From Oxytricha trifallax (taxonomy: Eukaryota; Ciliophora; Spirotrichea; Sporadotrichida; Oxytrichidae), in the NCBI GenBank assembly GCA_000711775.1, contig ARYC01002447.1:1-64000 (forward strand): 64,000 nucleotides of DNA, written 5' to 3'. Under the pieces are notes generated by a model. It was not told the origin of the DNA. It saw nothing but the letters and a program-made list of their open reading frames with translations, and searched no databases. Of the stretch, positions 1 through 11,263 are shown in pieces (the first letter of the stretch is position 1; the number at the start of each line of letters is the position of its first letter). The position numbers and the translations under genes were made by a program.

Positions 1-155
1 AAAAACTCGCTTGTTATACTCACTTAAAATACTAATATTTAAAAACATTAAACCCCTACATAAACCCTATTAAAACCCTAATAAAATATGCACTCATAGT
101 CTACTTTTATCAATCAAAAACTTAATCAAACTACTGAAAGGGTTTTGGGGTTTTA
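1..155. mobile_element. Right terminus of a TBE-type transposon (TBE-0), rest outside window
   Basis: The block GGGTTTTGGGGTTTT at 140-154 is the G4T4 telomere-like end seen at the right terminus of the other TBEs here. The preceding sequence has the TBE subterminal flavour (runs such as TAAACCCCTACATAAACCC) but is diverged from the other four copies. The last base is A rather than G, as in TBE-4. Directly after it the helicase-like reading frame begins, so this element appears inserted in that gene. No TSD can be tested because the left end is outside the window. Confidence 0.8.
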
Positions 156-156
156 A

Positions 157-1311
157 ATGCTTGCGAAGAGGAACCACATCAACCTACAACTTGAAAGATT
201 GGTAGTCGTGCTTCAATCAATCAAGGACTATGAACTTGACCAATTAGAATAAATATTTGCCTGCGATGAGACTTTGTGGATGCGGGAACTTAGCAAACTC
301 TAATCATGCACCTAAAGTTTTAAAAACCAATCTTAGATTAAATGCAAGAGCTAGGAAATCTGGCAAGAATTTTTAAAATCATAAAACTCTGATCACAAGA
401 TCACTCTAGATGAAATCTTGAAATGTTCGCAGCTAATGGAGGAGAGTTGCTTAGATTACAAACATTCTGTATACTAGTCCACAATAGCAGCAATTGTTTT
501 GAATCATCTTGAAAATACCATTTAAGTCTAGATGCCAACTGCATCTGGCAAGACTTGGGTCCAAGGGTTATTGGCATGCTTTTGGATATAGCAAGGGAAA
601 AAGGTTGTGATATTAGTTCCTGACAAATTCCTCAAGATGCAAACCTAAAAGTTTCTTCAACCATTGGGGATCTAGTTGCAAATTGAAACAATTGAAAACT
701 ACTACACAACGAAAAGGCAGTATGACATTTTAATAATCGATGAATTCGATCAAATAACATGGAAGCATCCATTCTACTGTCACGATGGAAAGTTGCAAGG
801 GATCTGGGATATAGGGCTGACTAGGTCCTACATGTTTAGTGCAACCTGCGATTAGGGGATCTAAAGAGTGCTTGCCCAAGTATGCATTAGACCAAAAATT
901 TTAAGATTCAAAAGCGAGTATGAATAATTGCATGAGCTGAGGTAAGATTAAGGTGGTGATGTAATCGTCTGCTCAAGTGCTGAAGAAAGACTATCGAAAA
1001 TTGAGAGCGAAATTAAAGAATGCGGTCAGGCTGTCCCTTTCATCATCTTTTGTGATGATCGTGAGAAAGCCATTGTGAAAAACAAGATAGAATAAATTTG
1101 TAAATTAAGAGTAAAAACAGGTATCTCTCAAGACACTTTAGAAGAAATTGAATCATGGCAAAATGGGGTGCTGATACTAACTTCAGGACGAGAGCTTTGG
1201 CTACAATACCAGGTTTAGAACTGATGCTTCAGTGCTTATTGCTTGTGAGATCACATCCGAGTGTCAATTTTTGTAAATGAGGGGCAGGAGCTCAAAAAGC
1301 ATGGGTGCATT
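157..1311 (+). pseudogene. Superfamily-2 (DEAD-like) helicase-like gene, part 1, interrupted by TBE-1
   Basis: With TAA/TAG as Gln the frame is open from the ATG at 157. It shows helicase motif I (MPTASGKTW, from residue ~126), motif II (IIDEFDQ, D at ~195) and motif III (MFSATCD, S at ~228), in that order and with usual spacing. A motif V/VI-like stretch (FGYNTRFRT ... QMRGRSSKS) follows near the 3' end but in a different frame, so one extra base lies near 1187-1193. Base composition is clearly richer in GC than the surroundings. The true N-terminus may lie beyond TBE-0, so the ATG at 157 is only the first one available. The gene continues after TBE-1 at 5412. It may be an MDS of a macronuclear gene, a germline-limited gene or a decaying copy; the frameshift argues for caution. 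The helicase superfamily call is strong, the subfamily is not known. Confidence 0.7.
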
Positions 1312-1414
1312 CAAAACCCCAAAACCCCTTAGTAAGGTTTATAAGTGCTTTGATTTGTACGGTATAGTTGGGGTCTTTATTGGGGTTAGTTGAGAAATTA
1401 GGTCAAATTGCAAA

Positions 1415-2476
1415 ATGAGAAATAGAAATTAGCGAAATTTAGGGTCTATTTTTGATGAGTAATATTTGGATTTACTGCTTAAGCTTAGGTATGGTACAAG
1501 TATTAATATAGACTAAGTCAAACTAGTAATGAATTATGCTGCTATAGCAAAGCTCCTGCGCAAGAGTGCCTCAACAGTTAGGTATTATTGCTTGTTGGCT
1601 GTTTAGCATTATAATTCAGGCACTTGATAACATCCTGCAAGAAAATAAAAGATCTCACAGACCATATTGACTACCTCTGCGACTCGAAGACTTTAAAGTA
1701 TTGGGCACACTTTTCACTAGACTAGCGAGCTGTGATGTCTCATTGCAAGTTTCCTGACATGCGTATCTCTCCTTAAACTATAGCCAATATTTATAGAAGA
1801 AATGGTATTACTTTCAAGACTGTCAACAGAGTGAAGAGAGTGATTGATTTTACAGTAACATTTTATAGTAATAATTTAAACTATATATATGATTAAATGC
1901 AGAGAGCTATTACTAATAACATCAAGTTCATACACGCTGATGAAGCTGTGTTTACCTTCAACACCTTTATTAATAAGTCTTGGTATAAAAAGTATGATAA
2001 TATAGAAGTATACGATTAGAAAGTAAAGGTTGTAACCCATGCAATTTATGCAGGTATTAGTGAAGACTCTGGCTTAGAAAGTTATGTTATTCATCCTCGC
2101 TCTATTAAGCGAGAGTAGTACATAGAGTTCCTACATAAGCTGAGAGATAAATACAACAATTAAGAGATCATCCTGTTCGTTGACAACCTCTCAGTTCATA
2201 AGACTAAGGAGTCTAAGAAAGCTTATGAAGAGTTAAACATTACTCCTGTATATAATGTTCCTTATAGCCCATAATTTAATGGAATTGAATTCTACTGGAG
2301 TTAAATCAAGACCCACTATAAGAACTGCTGCTATATCACCTAATGCATGACTTGCCTATAGATACAGTAGACTTGATTCAGAGTAGCTGCAAGAGAGTAA
2401 GCATAGATAAGACAACAGTTGTGCGAGAGAAGGAAGAATGAATGTTTATAAATAAGTTTTAGATTTAAATGAATGA
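1415..2476 (+). pseudogene. TBE transposase (DDE type), frameshifted
   Basis: This is the TBE transposase, a Tc1/mariner/IS630-superfamily DDE enzyme that cuts and joins element ends; TBE transposases are implicated in germline DNA elimination in Oxytricha. Catalytic positions are visible: first Asp in FIHADEAVF, second in LFVDNLSVHK, Glu in FNGIEFYW, with 34 residues between the second Asp and the Glu. The N-terminal half carries the helix-turn-helix-like segment that leads to LRKSASTVRYYC. At least three single-base shifts break the frame: between ~1630 and 1660, near 2318 just after the catalytic Glu, and near 2370. The first could be an intron, but no convincing boundaries are seen. Start chosen by alignment with the intact TBE-2 and TBE-3 copies. 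It ends 6 bp from the convergent 22-kDa gene. Confidence 0.85.
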
Positions 2477-2482
2477 ATAAGT

Positions 2483-3270
2483 TCACATATTAAACTAACC
2501 CATAAAGGGGTTTGGCTTTTTTTTCTTCTCCTCTTCTTATGGCTTGCTTGGGCCCATATTTCTTCTCTTTGTGCCAGCTCCTGCATCTATGTTCATTTCT
2601 TCTGACTTTTAAACATCTTTATAAAGTCTCTTGCTCACTTCATAAATAGTCTATGACTTTCTCTCTCTGTGAACATTCGCATGCTCTTACATTAGGAATA
2701 TACCAGTTCCAGGTTTCCCTACAAAGTTATGAGTCAAAGCTTACTAGAGAGGTATGGATGCTTCTTAAGCTCCGCAAGCCAGGTCTCGCTTATAAGTATG
2801 CCTTGCTTCTTTAAATCTTCAGGAGAAATAGAGTAACGTTTCTTGTGAGCTTCTTCAATGATCTCTCTGAGATAACTCTCTCTTAAAGTGCCAAGAACAC
2901 CAAAGAAGAAGCTCTTTCTGGAAGTTTGTTAGAGAGTTATTTCTTGGTAGGAAGATACTACCAACTCTTCATCTTTCATCGCATCACCGTAAAGATTAGT
3001 TACTGAAATCTATGGGTAGTTTGGTATTTCTATCAACTTAATTTCATTGTTATTGAAGGCTTTCTTCTCATCACAGAGTATCGCTCTTAGAAATGAGATT
3101 TTGGTACCTTCCATCGTTGGAAGGAATAAACCCACTATAGCATATGATTAAGTATATGTCACATGCTTACCATGCTAAGTGAGGTATCGATAGAGATCTT
3201 CCTTGCTTCTAAATCTTGAGATCATTTCATAAGCTTCAACCCTCTTCATTGCAGTACTTATAGATTCCAT
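2483..3270 (-). pseudogene. TBE 22-kDa ORF gene, with candidate intron and frameshifts
   Basis: This is the conserved TBE gene of unknown function, convergent with the transposase. The start is ATGGAATCT, homologous to the MES start in TBE-4. Conserved blocks include RFRSKEDL near residue 20, FLPTMEGTKISFLRAILC near residue 50, and KKHPYLS near residue 185. Two compensating frameshifts lie at about 2910-2960. After KKHPYLS a 26-nt GT...AG segment (2719-2744) must be skipped to reach a conserved tail reading PGTGIFLM ... INIDAGAG-like then KRRN; the skipped gene would end at TGA 2483-2485, about 253 residues. Read without skipping, the frame stops soon after, giving the classical 22 kDa size. 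The tail is basic and lysine-rich. Confidence 0.8.
2719..2744 (-). other. Candidate 26-nt spliceosomal intron in the TBE-1 22-kDa gene
   Basis: On the minus strand the segment starts GTAAGC and ends TTTGTAG. It is 26 nt, at the short end for ciliate introns. It occurs at exactly the same place as a 26-nt GT...AG segment in TBE-2, although TBE-1 and TBE-2 differ a lot in sequence. Removing it joins two conserved coding stretches in frame. Seen directly: boundaries, length and frame effect. Splicing itself is inference. Confidence 0.6.
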
Positions 3271-3439
3271 ACTTGCACCTTCTCTTGTTATTGAATTTAA
3301 AATTTTAATATATAGAGTTCTGGATCCTACTGTTAAAAATCTGAGTATTAAATATGGGCATCTTATAGAAGGTCAACCTGGTAAGGATACGTGGAGAAAG
3401 CTGGCAGAAGCTGTAACAAACTTCAGAGATGGAGCTCCA

Positions 3440-3680
3440 TTTTTATCAATTTAGTTCCATTAAATTAGTACTAAATTTGTTTAAATTTAGTACCGGTACT
3501 AAATTCGTTTAAATTTAATTGGTACCAATTTAATAGTACCAAAACTTAATGAGTACCTAGTTTTAATCCAGTGAGGTTTTAATGGAAAAGTTCCAATCTG
3601 GTTTAAAACTTAATTGGTACCAGTACCAACCTGAACTTTATCTGAGTTGGTACCAAAATCAAAATTATTAAGAGTAAATA
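3440..3680. promoter_or_regulatory. Divergent intergenic region with repeated GGTACC/GTACC motifs (TBE-1)
   Basis: This lies between the divergent starts of the 22-kDa gene and the kinase gene. It holds several copies of GTACC/GGTAC in AT-rich context, for example AGTACCGGTACTAAAT and TTGGTACCAATTT, many of them palindromic. The other TBEs carry a different but also GTAC-centred repeat in the same position. A shared promoter/operator is a reasonable guess; no function is shown by the sequence. Confidence 0.4.
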
Positions 3681-3831
3681 ACGAAAATTATACTTATAAA
3701 CTGAGTAGAAATATGAAGTCTTAGAGCTTAGATAAAACCATCATTAATGCTGTTGCAACTCCTATATAGTCCAGATATAGCTAAAGAGGTTTTAAGATCC
3801 TTATAATAGAAATTTAAATTTGAATTTAAAC

Positions 3832-5274
3832 ATGGCGGTCAACTTAAATCGTAGAGCAGCACTTTTAGGAGCAGGTCAATCAATGCTCAACTTTGGCTCC
3901 ACTAAAAAGCCTGAAATAATTTATGTTGAGAGGGAGGTAGAGCTAAGAGCTCTAGAATTTGAAGCAGAGAATTTTATCATAGAAGTATTAAACCAGAGGG
4001 AGCGCAGAGATAGGGGTTTAAACTTAAATTGATTATGTTGAGGAGCTAAAAGAACAGCAACAAATAGAAAAGATAAAAACATTTTTATGTGAAGACTGTT
4101 AGAATCATTTCTCAACAGAACAAAGCTTGAAGAGACACCTTAAAGAGGTACACTCTGGCAAAGCCAAGATATATTTAAAGCATGAAAAAGTGGATGGAAG
4201 GTACTAATGCACAACTTGTAATAAGTCTTATAATCACTCTGCAAAAGTTAAGAAGCACATGCAAAAGCATCACCTCAGTGAATTCTTAATTTAAGATTAA
4301 GAGACACAAAAACTTGTGCCAGCTAAAAGAAAATCAAATACTCTCGAATCTTAAAGAGAGTTACAGGAGAAGCTCAAGAGACAGAAAAGATAAGAATCGA
4401 TGAACCAACCTGCAGGCAATACAATTCTAGCATGCTTCCAAGCAAAAGCTATGAGCATTCCTGCATTGAATGCAATTAATCTAAGTGGTTGTATCGAGAA
4501 TTACTTGCATATAAGTGTTCCTAACAAAGCAAAGCTTATAGTGGTCGATGAGTATGCATACAAGGTGTACCCTTTCAGCTATCTCCTTAAGAACGAGCAA
4601 TACTAAAATGAGTTTGCTAACGAATATATGATTCTTAGAGAGGCATAGAGAAAAGATTGCAAGAACTTGCTTAAACTAGATGGTGTTAATTTAAGCTATG
4701 GTTTTATCGCACTAAGACTTAAGAAATATGAAATACTCTGAGAGAATATTCATATCATAACAGATACCCAGATGATTTGAATGATATACTATCAGATATG
4801 ATAAAGGGTGTCAAGGAGTTGCATGAACTTGGATATGTTCACAGAGATTTGAAACCTGAAAATGTAATGCTGAACCTCTGCCCTTTAGAAGTCGTAGTTA
4901 TCGATTTCAATAGAGCCTTAAGATAAGAGATAGTAACTTTAGCAAAGGTTCTTGGCACGCCTGGCTACTTCCCAATAAGAGAAAAGTGGACGAATGGATC
5001 AGTTTAGTGGGATGCATGGGCAGTAGCTGCTATAATTTTAGAGAGTGACATGGAATGCATGTCTTACTATGGTACCAAATAAGAAAAATAATCAATAAGT
5101 TTAGCGAGTAAGCATATAAATCAGGACAATATCTGCAAAGAAATCAAACAGATTGTAGACATGATAATTGTAAGAGCACCATCATATCCAAGATAATCCT
5201 TAGACGATATACTTGAACCACTATAGAGCAAGATTCAAGAGATACAATAAAGACAAACAGATAAATTTGTTTGA
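3832..5274 (+). pseudogene. TBE zinc-finger/protein-kinase gene (57-kDa ORF), frameshifted
   Basis: This is the third TBE gene. It starts ATGGCGGTC after TTTAAA-rich sequence. Two C2H2 fingers are visible: CEDCQNHF ... HLKEVH and CTTCNKSY ... HMQKHH. The C-terminal half is a protein-kinase-like domain with the catalytic loop YVHRDLKPENVM (near 4839-4862), VVIDFNRAL where the DFG motif should be (DFN here) and GTPGYFP at the activation segment. HRD is intact, so the Asp base is kept, unlike TBE-4. Frameshifts at about 4020 (an early TGA at 4030-4032) and about 4738 break it. The stop is TGA 5272-5274, close to the right terminus. Kinase activity is unproven; the DFN change is shared by all copies and may affect metal binding. 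Confidence 0.8.
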
Positions 5275-5411
5275 GTTAAATCGCCTAATAATTATTAAAT
5301 ATACTTAAAATTCACATAAAACCTGCACTTTCTACTAACCCCAATAAGACCCCAACTATACCCTACAAATCAAAGCACTTATAAACCTCACTAAGGGGTT
5401 TTGGGGTTTTG

Positions 5412-5660
5412 ATTGCAGTCAAAATATTTTCCAGTATCTAACTTACCCAAGCAGCAGATACTACTCAGGATGAAGAAATATCAATCGAGAGATTTGACAA
5501 GTTAGAATAACTTGTAGCTTTGATTTACAAAAAGCGATTCAGCAAGATGCTTATAGAAGCGGTAAATGATGCCTAAAAAGACCACGATGTCATTGATAGT
5601 CTTGAAGATTTAAAGCAACTGATTGGAGAGAGCGCCTACAGAAAAATGTCAAAATCTTGA
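5412..5660 (+). pseudogene. Superfamily-2 helicase-like gene, part 2 (C-terminal region)
   Basis: This follows TBE-1 immediately and begins with the duplicated target ATT. Removing TBE-1 and one ATT joins the two halves. The joined frame runs a few codons, then must shift once near 5430 to enter a long frame (SIQLTQAADTTQDEE ...) that ends at TGA 5658-5660. This shift compensates the earlier one near 1190, so the stretch between them is in one alternative frame. The C-terminal part is acidic and predicted helical, with no motif I recognise. 3' of the stop the sequence becomes AT-rich. Either two sequencing/assembly indels or real decay could explain the pair of shifts. Confidence 0.55.
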
Positions 5661-8600
5661 TTTACTGATAAAAGATGACTCTAGTAAAGATGGGAATCTG
5701 TCATCGTGTATTCTGTAAAATTCCTGATCTAAAAATTAATCATTCCTTCAAATTATACAAATTTTAGCTAATTATTATATTACTTTCTCTTATTTTATTT
5801 TGCTTCTTTCTTTTACGTTTATGATTGATCATTTAGTTTGTAAATGAAATTGTAACCTTAAAATGCTGAGATTCCTTAAAGTATTTTTCAAAATTTTTTT
5901 GAATATTCATATCATAGAAATATATTAATCACATCTATAATTCATATATATTTTATTAATTTTATAATGAATTTCTTAAATTTTATCTTTAATTTTTATA
6001 ACTGAGTAAAAGTGGGGCAAAAGTAACAAATGTTTCCAACTTTTGCCCCACTTTAGTAAAACATGTTTTTTATTTTAAATTGATAATTATTGAATTGATA
6101 AATTTATATTTGTTTGATCATGTTAATCTAATGAAGTATATTTTATAATATTTGTTTCATTTTTTAAAATGTTAATACATTTCTAAAAATTCTGATCATC
6201 TTTAATATAATATTACTTTTTTACCAATTTAAATGTCTTACTAAAACTTCATGATTCTATTAAGAATGGAAATAAGGCGCTAAGAATAAACAGATCAAGT
6301 TAATTGCTAAAATATAAATAATTAGAATAATATATTGATTAAAGATTATTAACTGATCAGAAATTAAAATTGATTCCAGCAATATTAAAAACATTGGTAG
6401 GATCATTAAACTTTATAACAAAAACCATCTCTACCAATTAAAATTAAATTTTGGCCATCTCTAAAAATTTTAGCCAACAAGATAACAATGTTCCATCAAT
6501 TAACCAGTAAGTATCTTTTTCATTATTTTCTTCATATTAATCTATTTTTACCCTTATCTCTATTCTTAATAGAATCATGGGGTTTTATATAAATGTTAAA
6601 AATCCTTGATTCAAGATCAGAATTAAAAAAAGAACAGAAATTATTTAAATTAACTTTCAATTTTTGTAAATATTACATAACTTTTTACTATTCATTTCTA
6701 ATTCAACTTCATATATTTTTGATTATTAATTTTAATATCACTACTAGTTATCAAAAAATTAAAATAATAAATTAAAGCATATGCATAATCACTATGATAT
6801 TTTAATAGTTTAGTCATTTGTATTTTCACTAATCAATTCTCATTATTCCTATTTTTAATTTCATTCATGCTATGATTATTATTATAAAAATTATTCATAA
6901 ATAATATATATATTTCTACAACTCACTTAAAAACATAAATTTTGATAATTGATAAGTCCTTGATTCTCTAAATACATCACCCCTTTTATAATATATCTAC
7001 GATTTTATGGCTTTGGGTTATAATTAAAGTTTGTAATTCACTCAGGAGTTTATTATAATTAATTTTCATCTTTTTAGTTACTATTTCTCTGGATTCTGCT
7101 TGAGATATGTACTTTAATTTTCTCCACTTATTAGCGGATTTTGTATGTATTGTCTCATAGGTTAGCTTTCAAATCTTAGATAATTGAAAGTAGCAGCATA
7201 AAGTCTTAAGCTTCTCAATTTTTAGTCAATTGTAGTATGTAATTAACCAAACTATTTTTTATATATTCCCCAATTTTTCGGTTAACAACTTAATTGAATT
7301 TTTTCAATTGCCTTTTTCTTTTATTCTATTGATTATTTTCACATTATAATAAAAATATCTGTTTTAAATGCGAAAAGCTTGTAAAAACTATCAATATCAA
7401 GCATTGAATAAGTTTAGAAAGCGATAGGCTTTAAGATTAGCTCATAAATTATCACTTTGGCTTACTAGCTTAAGTGAAAATAATTTGTGTTGCTTCTAAT
7501 GAACTTCCAATAATGGTAAAGTAATAAACTTTTAATCGTTTTTTGGTGATCAAAATATAGCAAAAACCTTCATATTTTTTATGTTTCTGAAATTACTCTA
7601 ATCAATCAAAATATTGTTTTGTTTATCTCAATGTCCCGTTGTGTCATTAATTAATAGAGATAAAGTATTCTGATCTTTTGCATCATTTCTATTCTACTCA
7701 AATTGAAATCTTTTTTAGAAATGCGTCTAAATTGATTTATTTTTGGCAGAAACTAAGTCAAGAGTTTTCCTTTATTTCTAGTTTTTTTTATTTATATGAT
7801 GCTGAATTTATCTCAACTCACTTCAGCAAGATTCTGTAATTTTTATCATTTACTACCAAACCATAGTTAACTTTCAATTTGATAACCGCAGACATATTGA
7901 AATACTTTTTAATTTTTATAAATCTAGTAATTATGATTTATAAAAGGAAATAGATTAATTTAAATTAAAAGTTATAAGTAAAAATGATTAAGGGTTTAAG
8001 ATGAGGACGAAGGTGTTGTGTGTTAAAAAAATATAAAGTTATATACAAATTCTTAATCTATATATTTATTAATACTCTTTCAGCAATATTACTGTTCAGT
8101 AGGGGTGACAGACGAAAACTTCAGAAGAGCAGAAATAGACACTACAGAGAAGAATTTATTAATGCTGATGGAGATATTTACGAAGTCTGCTGGATGAATG
8201 ACAAATTTTTCACACTTCTCCATTTTCTATATTATTAATAAGTATTCTAATAGTTGATTATTTGATTCTAATAACTTTATATTTCCCAAAAAATTTATCA
8301 TGAATAGTCGAGTCTAAAATTGTAACTACACATTCCTTCTAAAAGATATCCACTCTCCAATAGTTCTCTACAATTACTGATCAGTTTAGGTTTTCTAGTT
8401 ATTTTGCATGTTGTAGTTGATACTGCCTGAATTTTTTCATAAATAAAATGTGAGTTTGATAAGTAAAACCATAATTGATTATTTTTTCTGTAATTTAATT
8501 TTACTAAAGCCTGCTATATTAAGTGTGATAATTTTTAAGTCTTTTGTGTCTTGTAGGACTTAATTATTTAATTCTTCTAAAAGTATAACTATTGTCAATT

Positions 8601-9009
8601 GATTAGATGCGAAAAAAACTTTATTTTTCTCTTTTTTTTCCTATGTCTGTCGTTTAATTATTTTTAGTGTTTTCTGTTGATTTTAATTTTCTCATTACTT
8701 TCTTAGAGTTATTATACACCTCAATATATATAAATTTTACTTAAAAAGTTAGAATTATTCATTTATTTTCCTCTAAATTATAACCATTAAAATGCCAATA
8801 GTTCTTATAGTTTAATTCTCTCTTCTTTTTGTCAATTAGATTTGTGTTTAAAATTGGACTTATGTAATTTACTTCTCCTATTGTATAATTTTTTCATGTC
8901 TTATTAGCTATTTCGCTTTAGCGTTGGAATCATGAAAAATCTGAAAAATAAATTAAAAATCAAGTTTAAGTTTTGAAATTAGTAATAATAGCAATAGTAA
9001 AATGCAATC
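5661..9009. other. AT-rich stretch, no convincing gene
   Basis: About 3.3 kb of AT-rich DNA. It contains one perfect short hairpin (6009-6054) and a small frame at 8020-8238 whose middle (8095-8205) is richer in GC and could be a tiny MDS, but nothing in it is recognisable. Otherwise I see no gene, RNA or mobile element. Confidence 0.5.
6009..6054. repeat. Perfect 16-bp inverted repeat (GC-rich hairpin)
   Basis: The arms AAAGTGGGGCAAAAGT (6009-6024) and ACTTTTGCCCCACTTT (6039-6054) are perfect reverse complements with a 14-nt loop. It stands isolated in AT-rich DNA. Similar isolated hairpins occur at 16546-16584 and 63558-63605. Confidence 0.85.
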
Positions 9010-9222
9010 TCAAAAAATCTTTTCATCTTTTTCGTCATTCTCATCTTTATCTTCTTCATCAACAATATTGACTTCCTGTGCCCCTCTCTCTGTGGCTTCC
9101 TGAACTCTCTGTCCGTTGACGCCCTCAGTCTTACCAGGTGCACCCCCTGTAAAATTAAAATGTTAGATATCATTTTTGTAACTTACATTAATGTTGAATG
9201 ACACTGCACCTTCTGATAAGAC
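9010..9222 (-). CDS. Coding-like island, acidic C-terminus; candidate MDS
   Basis: A short island clearly richer in GC than its flanks. On the minus strand a frame reads GGAPGKTEGVNGQRVQ ... and continues into a very acidic tail (VDEEDKDENDEKDEKIF) before TGA at 9010-9012. Upstream lies a plausible 40-nt intron at 9147-9186, with GTAAGTTAC at its 5' side and TTTTACAG at its 3' side. The phase across that intron is not fully convincing, because the two exons then read in a less natural frame. No family is recognised. It may be the last segment of a macronuclear gene; the neighbouring island 9404-9658, same strand, may belong to it. Confidence 0.4.
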
Positions 9223-9403
9223 ATTTTTTCAATAATTATAATTACTTATCATTTATTTAATACAATTCATTTTATTAAAAAAATATCATAAATGCGTTAA
9301 TGTTTATTTTAGGTTTTAACTTTATCACTTGTTGCATTATTATAGATAGTTTTTATGAATCTATAATCTTCAATCTAATTTTTTGTTTTAAAATAGCTAA
9401 TTC

Positions 9404-9658
9404 TCATTCATTAATACTTTTCACAATTTGATTTGGTTTTTTAATTAGCATATCTACATGAGAATATTCCATCTTCAGGATCTTAAATATAGAAGAATTA
9501 TCAAATCTTATTTCTCTGCTTTTATCGTAAGACATTGAATTTAAGGAACTAGATGATATAAATTGTAGTTTATATATGTTTCCACTCTCAGATTCCTTGA
9601 AGAATATCGGTAGCAAGTTTATAAAACTTTGATGAATAAGTAGAGTTTGTAAACATTT
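9404..9658 (-). CDS. Coding-like island; candidate MDS, unknown protein
   Basis: The minus-strand frame is open from just after a TGA at 9659-9661 to TGA 9404-9406. It contains LLPIFFKESESGNIYK and ILKMEYSHVDMLIKKP. Codon use looks more balanced than in flanking DNA and there is no start ATG at the head, as expected for an internal MDS. The island is only modestly GC-richer than its flanks, so chance is not excluded. No family recognised. Confidence 0.3.
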   Translation of the reverse strand, partial: KCLQTLLIHQSFINLLPIFFKESESGNIYKLQFISSSSLNSMSYDKSREIRFDNSSIFKILKMEYSHVDMLIKKPNQIVKSINE

Positions 9659-9659
9659 T

Positions 9660-11263
9660 CAAGAATGAAAACAATTTTAACTATCGATATTTATTCTAAA
9701 AAATGTTTTAACTTAATGGTGATCATAGCATACTTACTATGATCTTTCTTGCTATTTATTTGAACAATGATTATTTGTAATCTTCACAAAAATCTGCATA
9801 AAATTTTTATTTTTCCGATTTTAAGGAAGATATTCTGAAGATATCATGAAAATATGTTGAAAATAACACAATTATTTACATTAGATGTACCAGTTTAACT
9901 TTGAAATCAACTTGGAACACTACCTTAAAACTTAAAGTTTTTGATAATAATAAGTAGAATTGGAATAAATAATTTCATACAAAAATTAAAGTTAAGCAAT
10001 TAATAATAATAATAATATTCATAGAATTTCACTTTGAATATGGACAGTTAAGCTAATACAGATCAAAATTTATCTGGAATTCTTTTTATTAATAGCAGTA
10101 AGATAATCAATTGATTAATTATAAATTTCTATTTTAAAATTTCCTCATAATGAATGTACTTGCTTAATACTTAAATTATGGTTGTGTTAGAATCTTTTTA
10201 TATAATAATTAAATCTTTAAAAGAATTCTTACAGTACGTAACTTTTTTAAGAAATATTGACCCAAACCTTTGTTTTTTTTATATATTTTCTTAGGCTGTA
10301 CCGAATTATTTGTTGATCTATATCCATCGGAAACTACTTACCAGAAACAAAAATTTACTTGTTGAAGTATAATTATCATACTAAAACGTAAGTTGTAGGT
10401 GGAAAATTTTTGAGAATTACTTGTTATAAAAAAAATTATTATTGATAAATTAGTAAAAAAATCAAAAATCAGAAAATTTATTAGATTGATTAGAAAGAAA
10501 GGATTGGAAATAATAACAATTAGTTTATAATTGATTGGCGGATATTAAATATAATATGAGTAAATGAGATTTACAAAGAATAATTAGAATAAATATATTG
10601 GATAAATAATTAAGCCACTTCGTAATAAAAAAGCATAATTTTTTTATGGTAAAAAAATAAATAATAAATTATTTGCTAATAAGCATAAACTGAAACCTCG
10701 CATCTAACAATTATCTATGGAGTTAAATTATGAATTGTGGTGAATCTTCTTGAAATGCTGATATCAAAAATTTGAGTTTAAAAAAAATTTAATTTAAAGA
10801 TAATTGAGCTTGTTCACAACTACTTTTAAAGCTAAACTGAACACGTGACCATCATTTGAAAATGCATGATTTCTATGTTAATTTCTTGAATGAATTCAGA
10901 TCATTGCTCTTTTTTTAAAGTCATTCGAGTAATAGAAATAATCATTTGCAAGTGATAGTTATGTGGTTACCGTAACTATTTTTCATGGTAAATAAGGTGA
11001 GGCTCAAAATATTAATACATCAATTTCTTGTATTCTTGAAAAGTAAATTAAAAAGGATACCCAAATCCTAATGGTTTGGATTTTATTTTAAAGTTGACTC
11101 ATTTGCCATTTCCAAATGTGAACAAAATATTGTAAAAATGGCATGCCTTTGTGACATCACCATGATCCCTTGTCAAAAAAAATGTTCAAAACTAATCTAT
11201 TCATGTTCTACACCAAAAAAACTAATCTAGAAACATGTATCTTCTTCAATGAAAATTAAAAGA
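9660..11263. other. AT-rich stretch, nothing identified
   Basis: I see no coding bias, inverted repeat of note or RNA gene here. The segment from about 10800 to 11200 is slightly richer in GC but gives no convincing frame. Confidence 0.5.

Larger units (their letters stand above)
1312..5411 (+). mobile_element. TBE-1: complete TBE transposon with ATT target duplication
   Basis: The element starts CAAAACCCCAAAACCCC and ends GGGGTTTTGGGGTTTTG, in inverted repeats of roughly 80 bp that include the stretch ATAAGTGCTTTGATTTGTA. It is 4.1 kb, the known TBE size. ATT is duplicated at 1309-1311 and 5412-5414, matching the ANT target of this family. Gene order is transposase (+), 22-kDa ORF (-), zinc-finger/kinase (+). 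It is diverged from TBE-2, -3 and -4 and represents another subfamily. All three genes carry frameshifts. It interrupts the helicase-like gene, so it must be removed for that gene to be read. Confidence 0.95.

Noticed and set aside
140..154. G4T4 repeat as a true telomere or chromosome end
   Set aside because: Only two repeat units are present, they continue directly into coding sequence, and identical blocks form the inverted ends of 4.1-kb elements elsewhere in the window.
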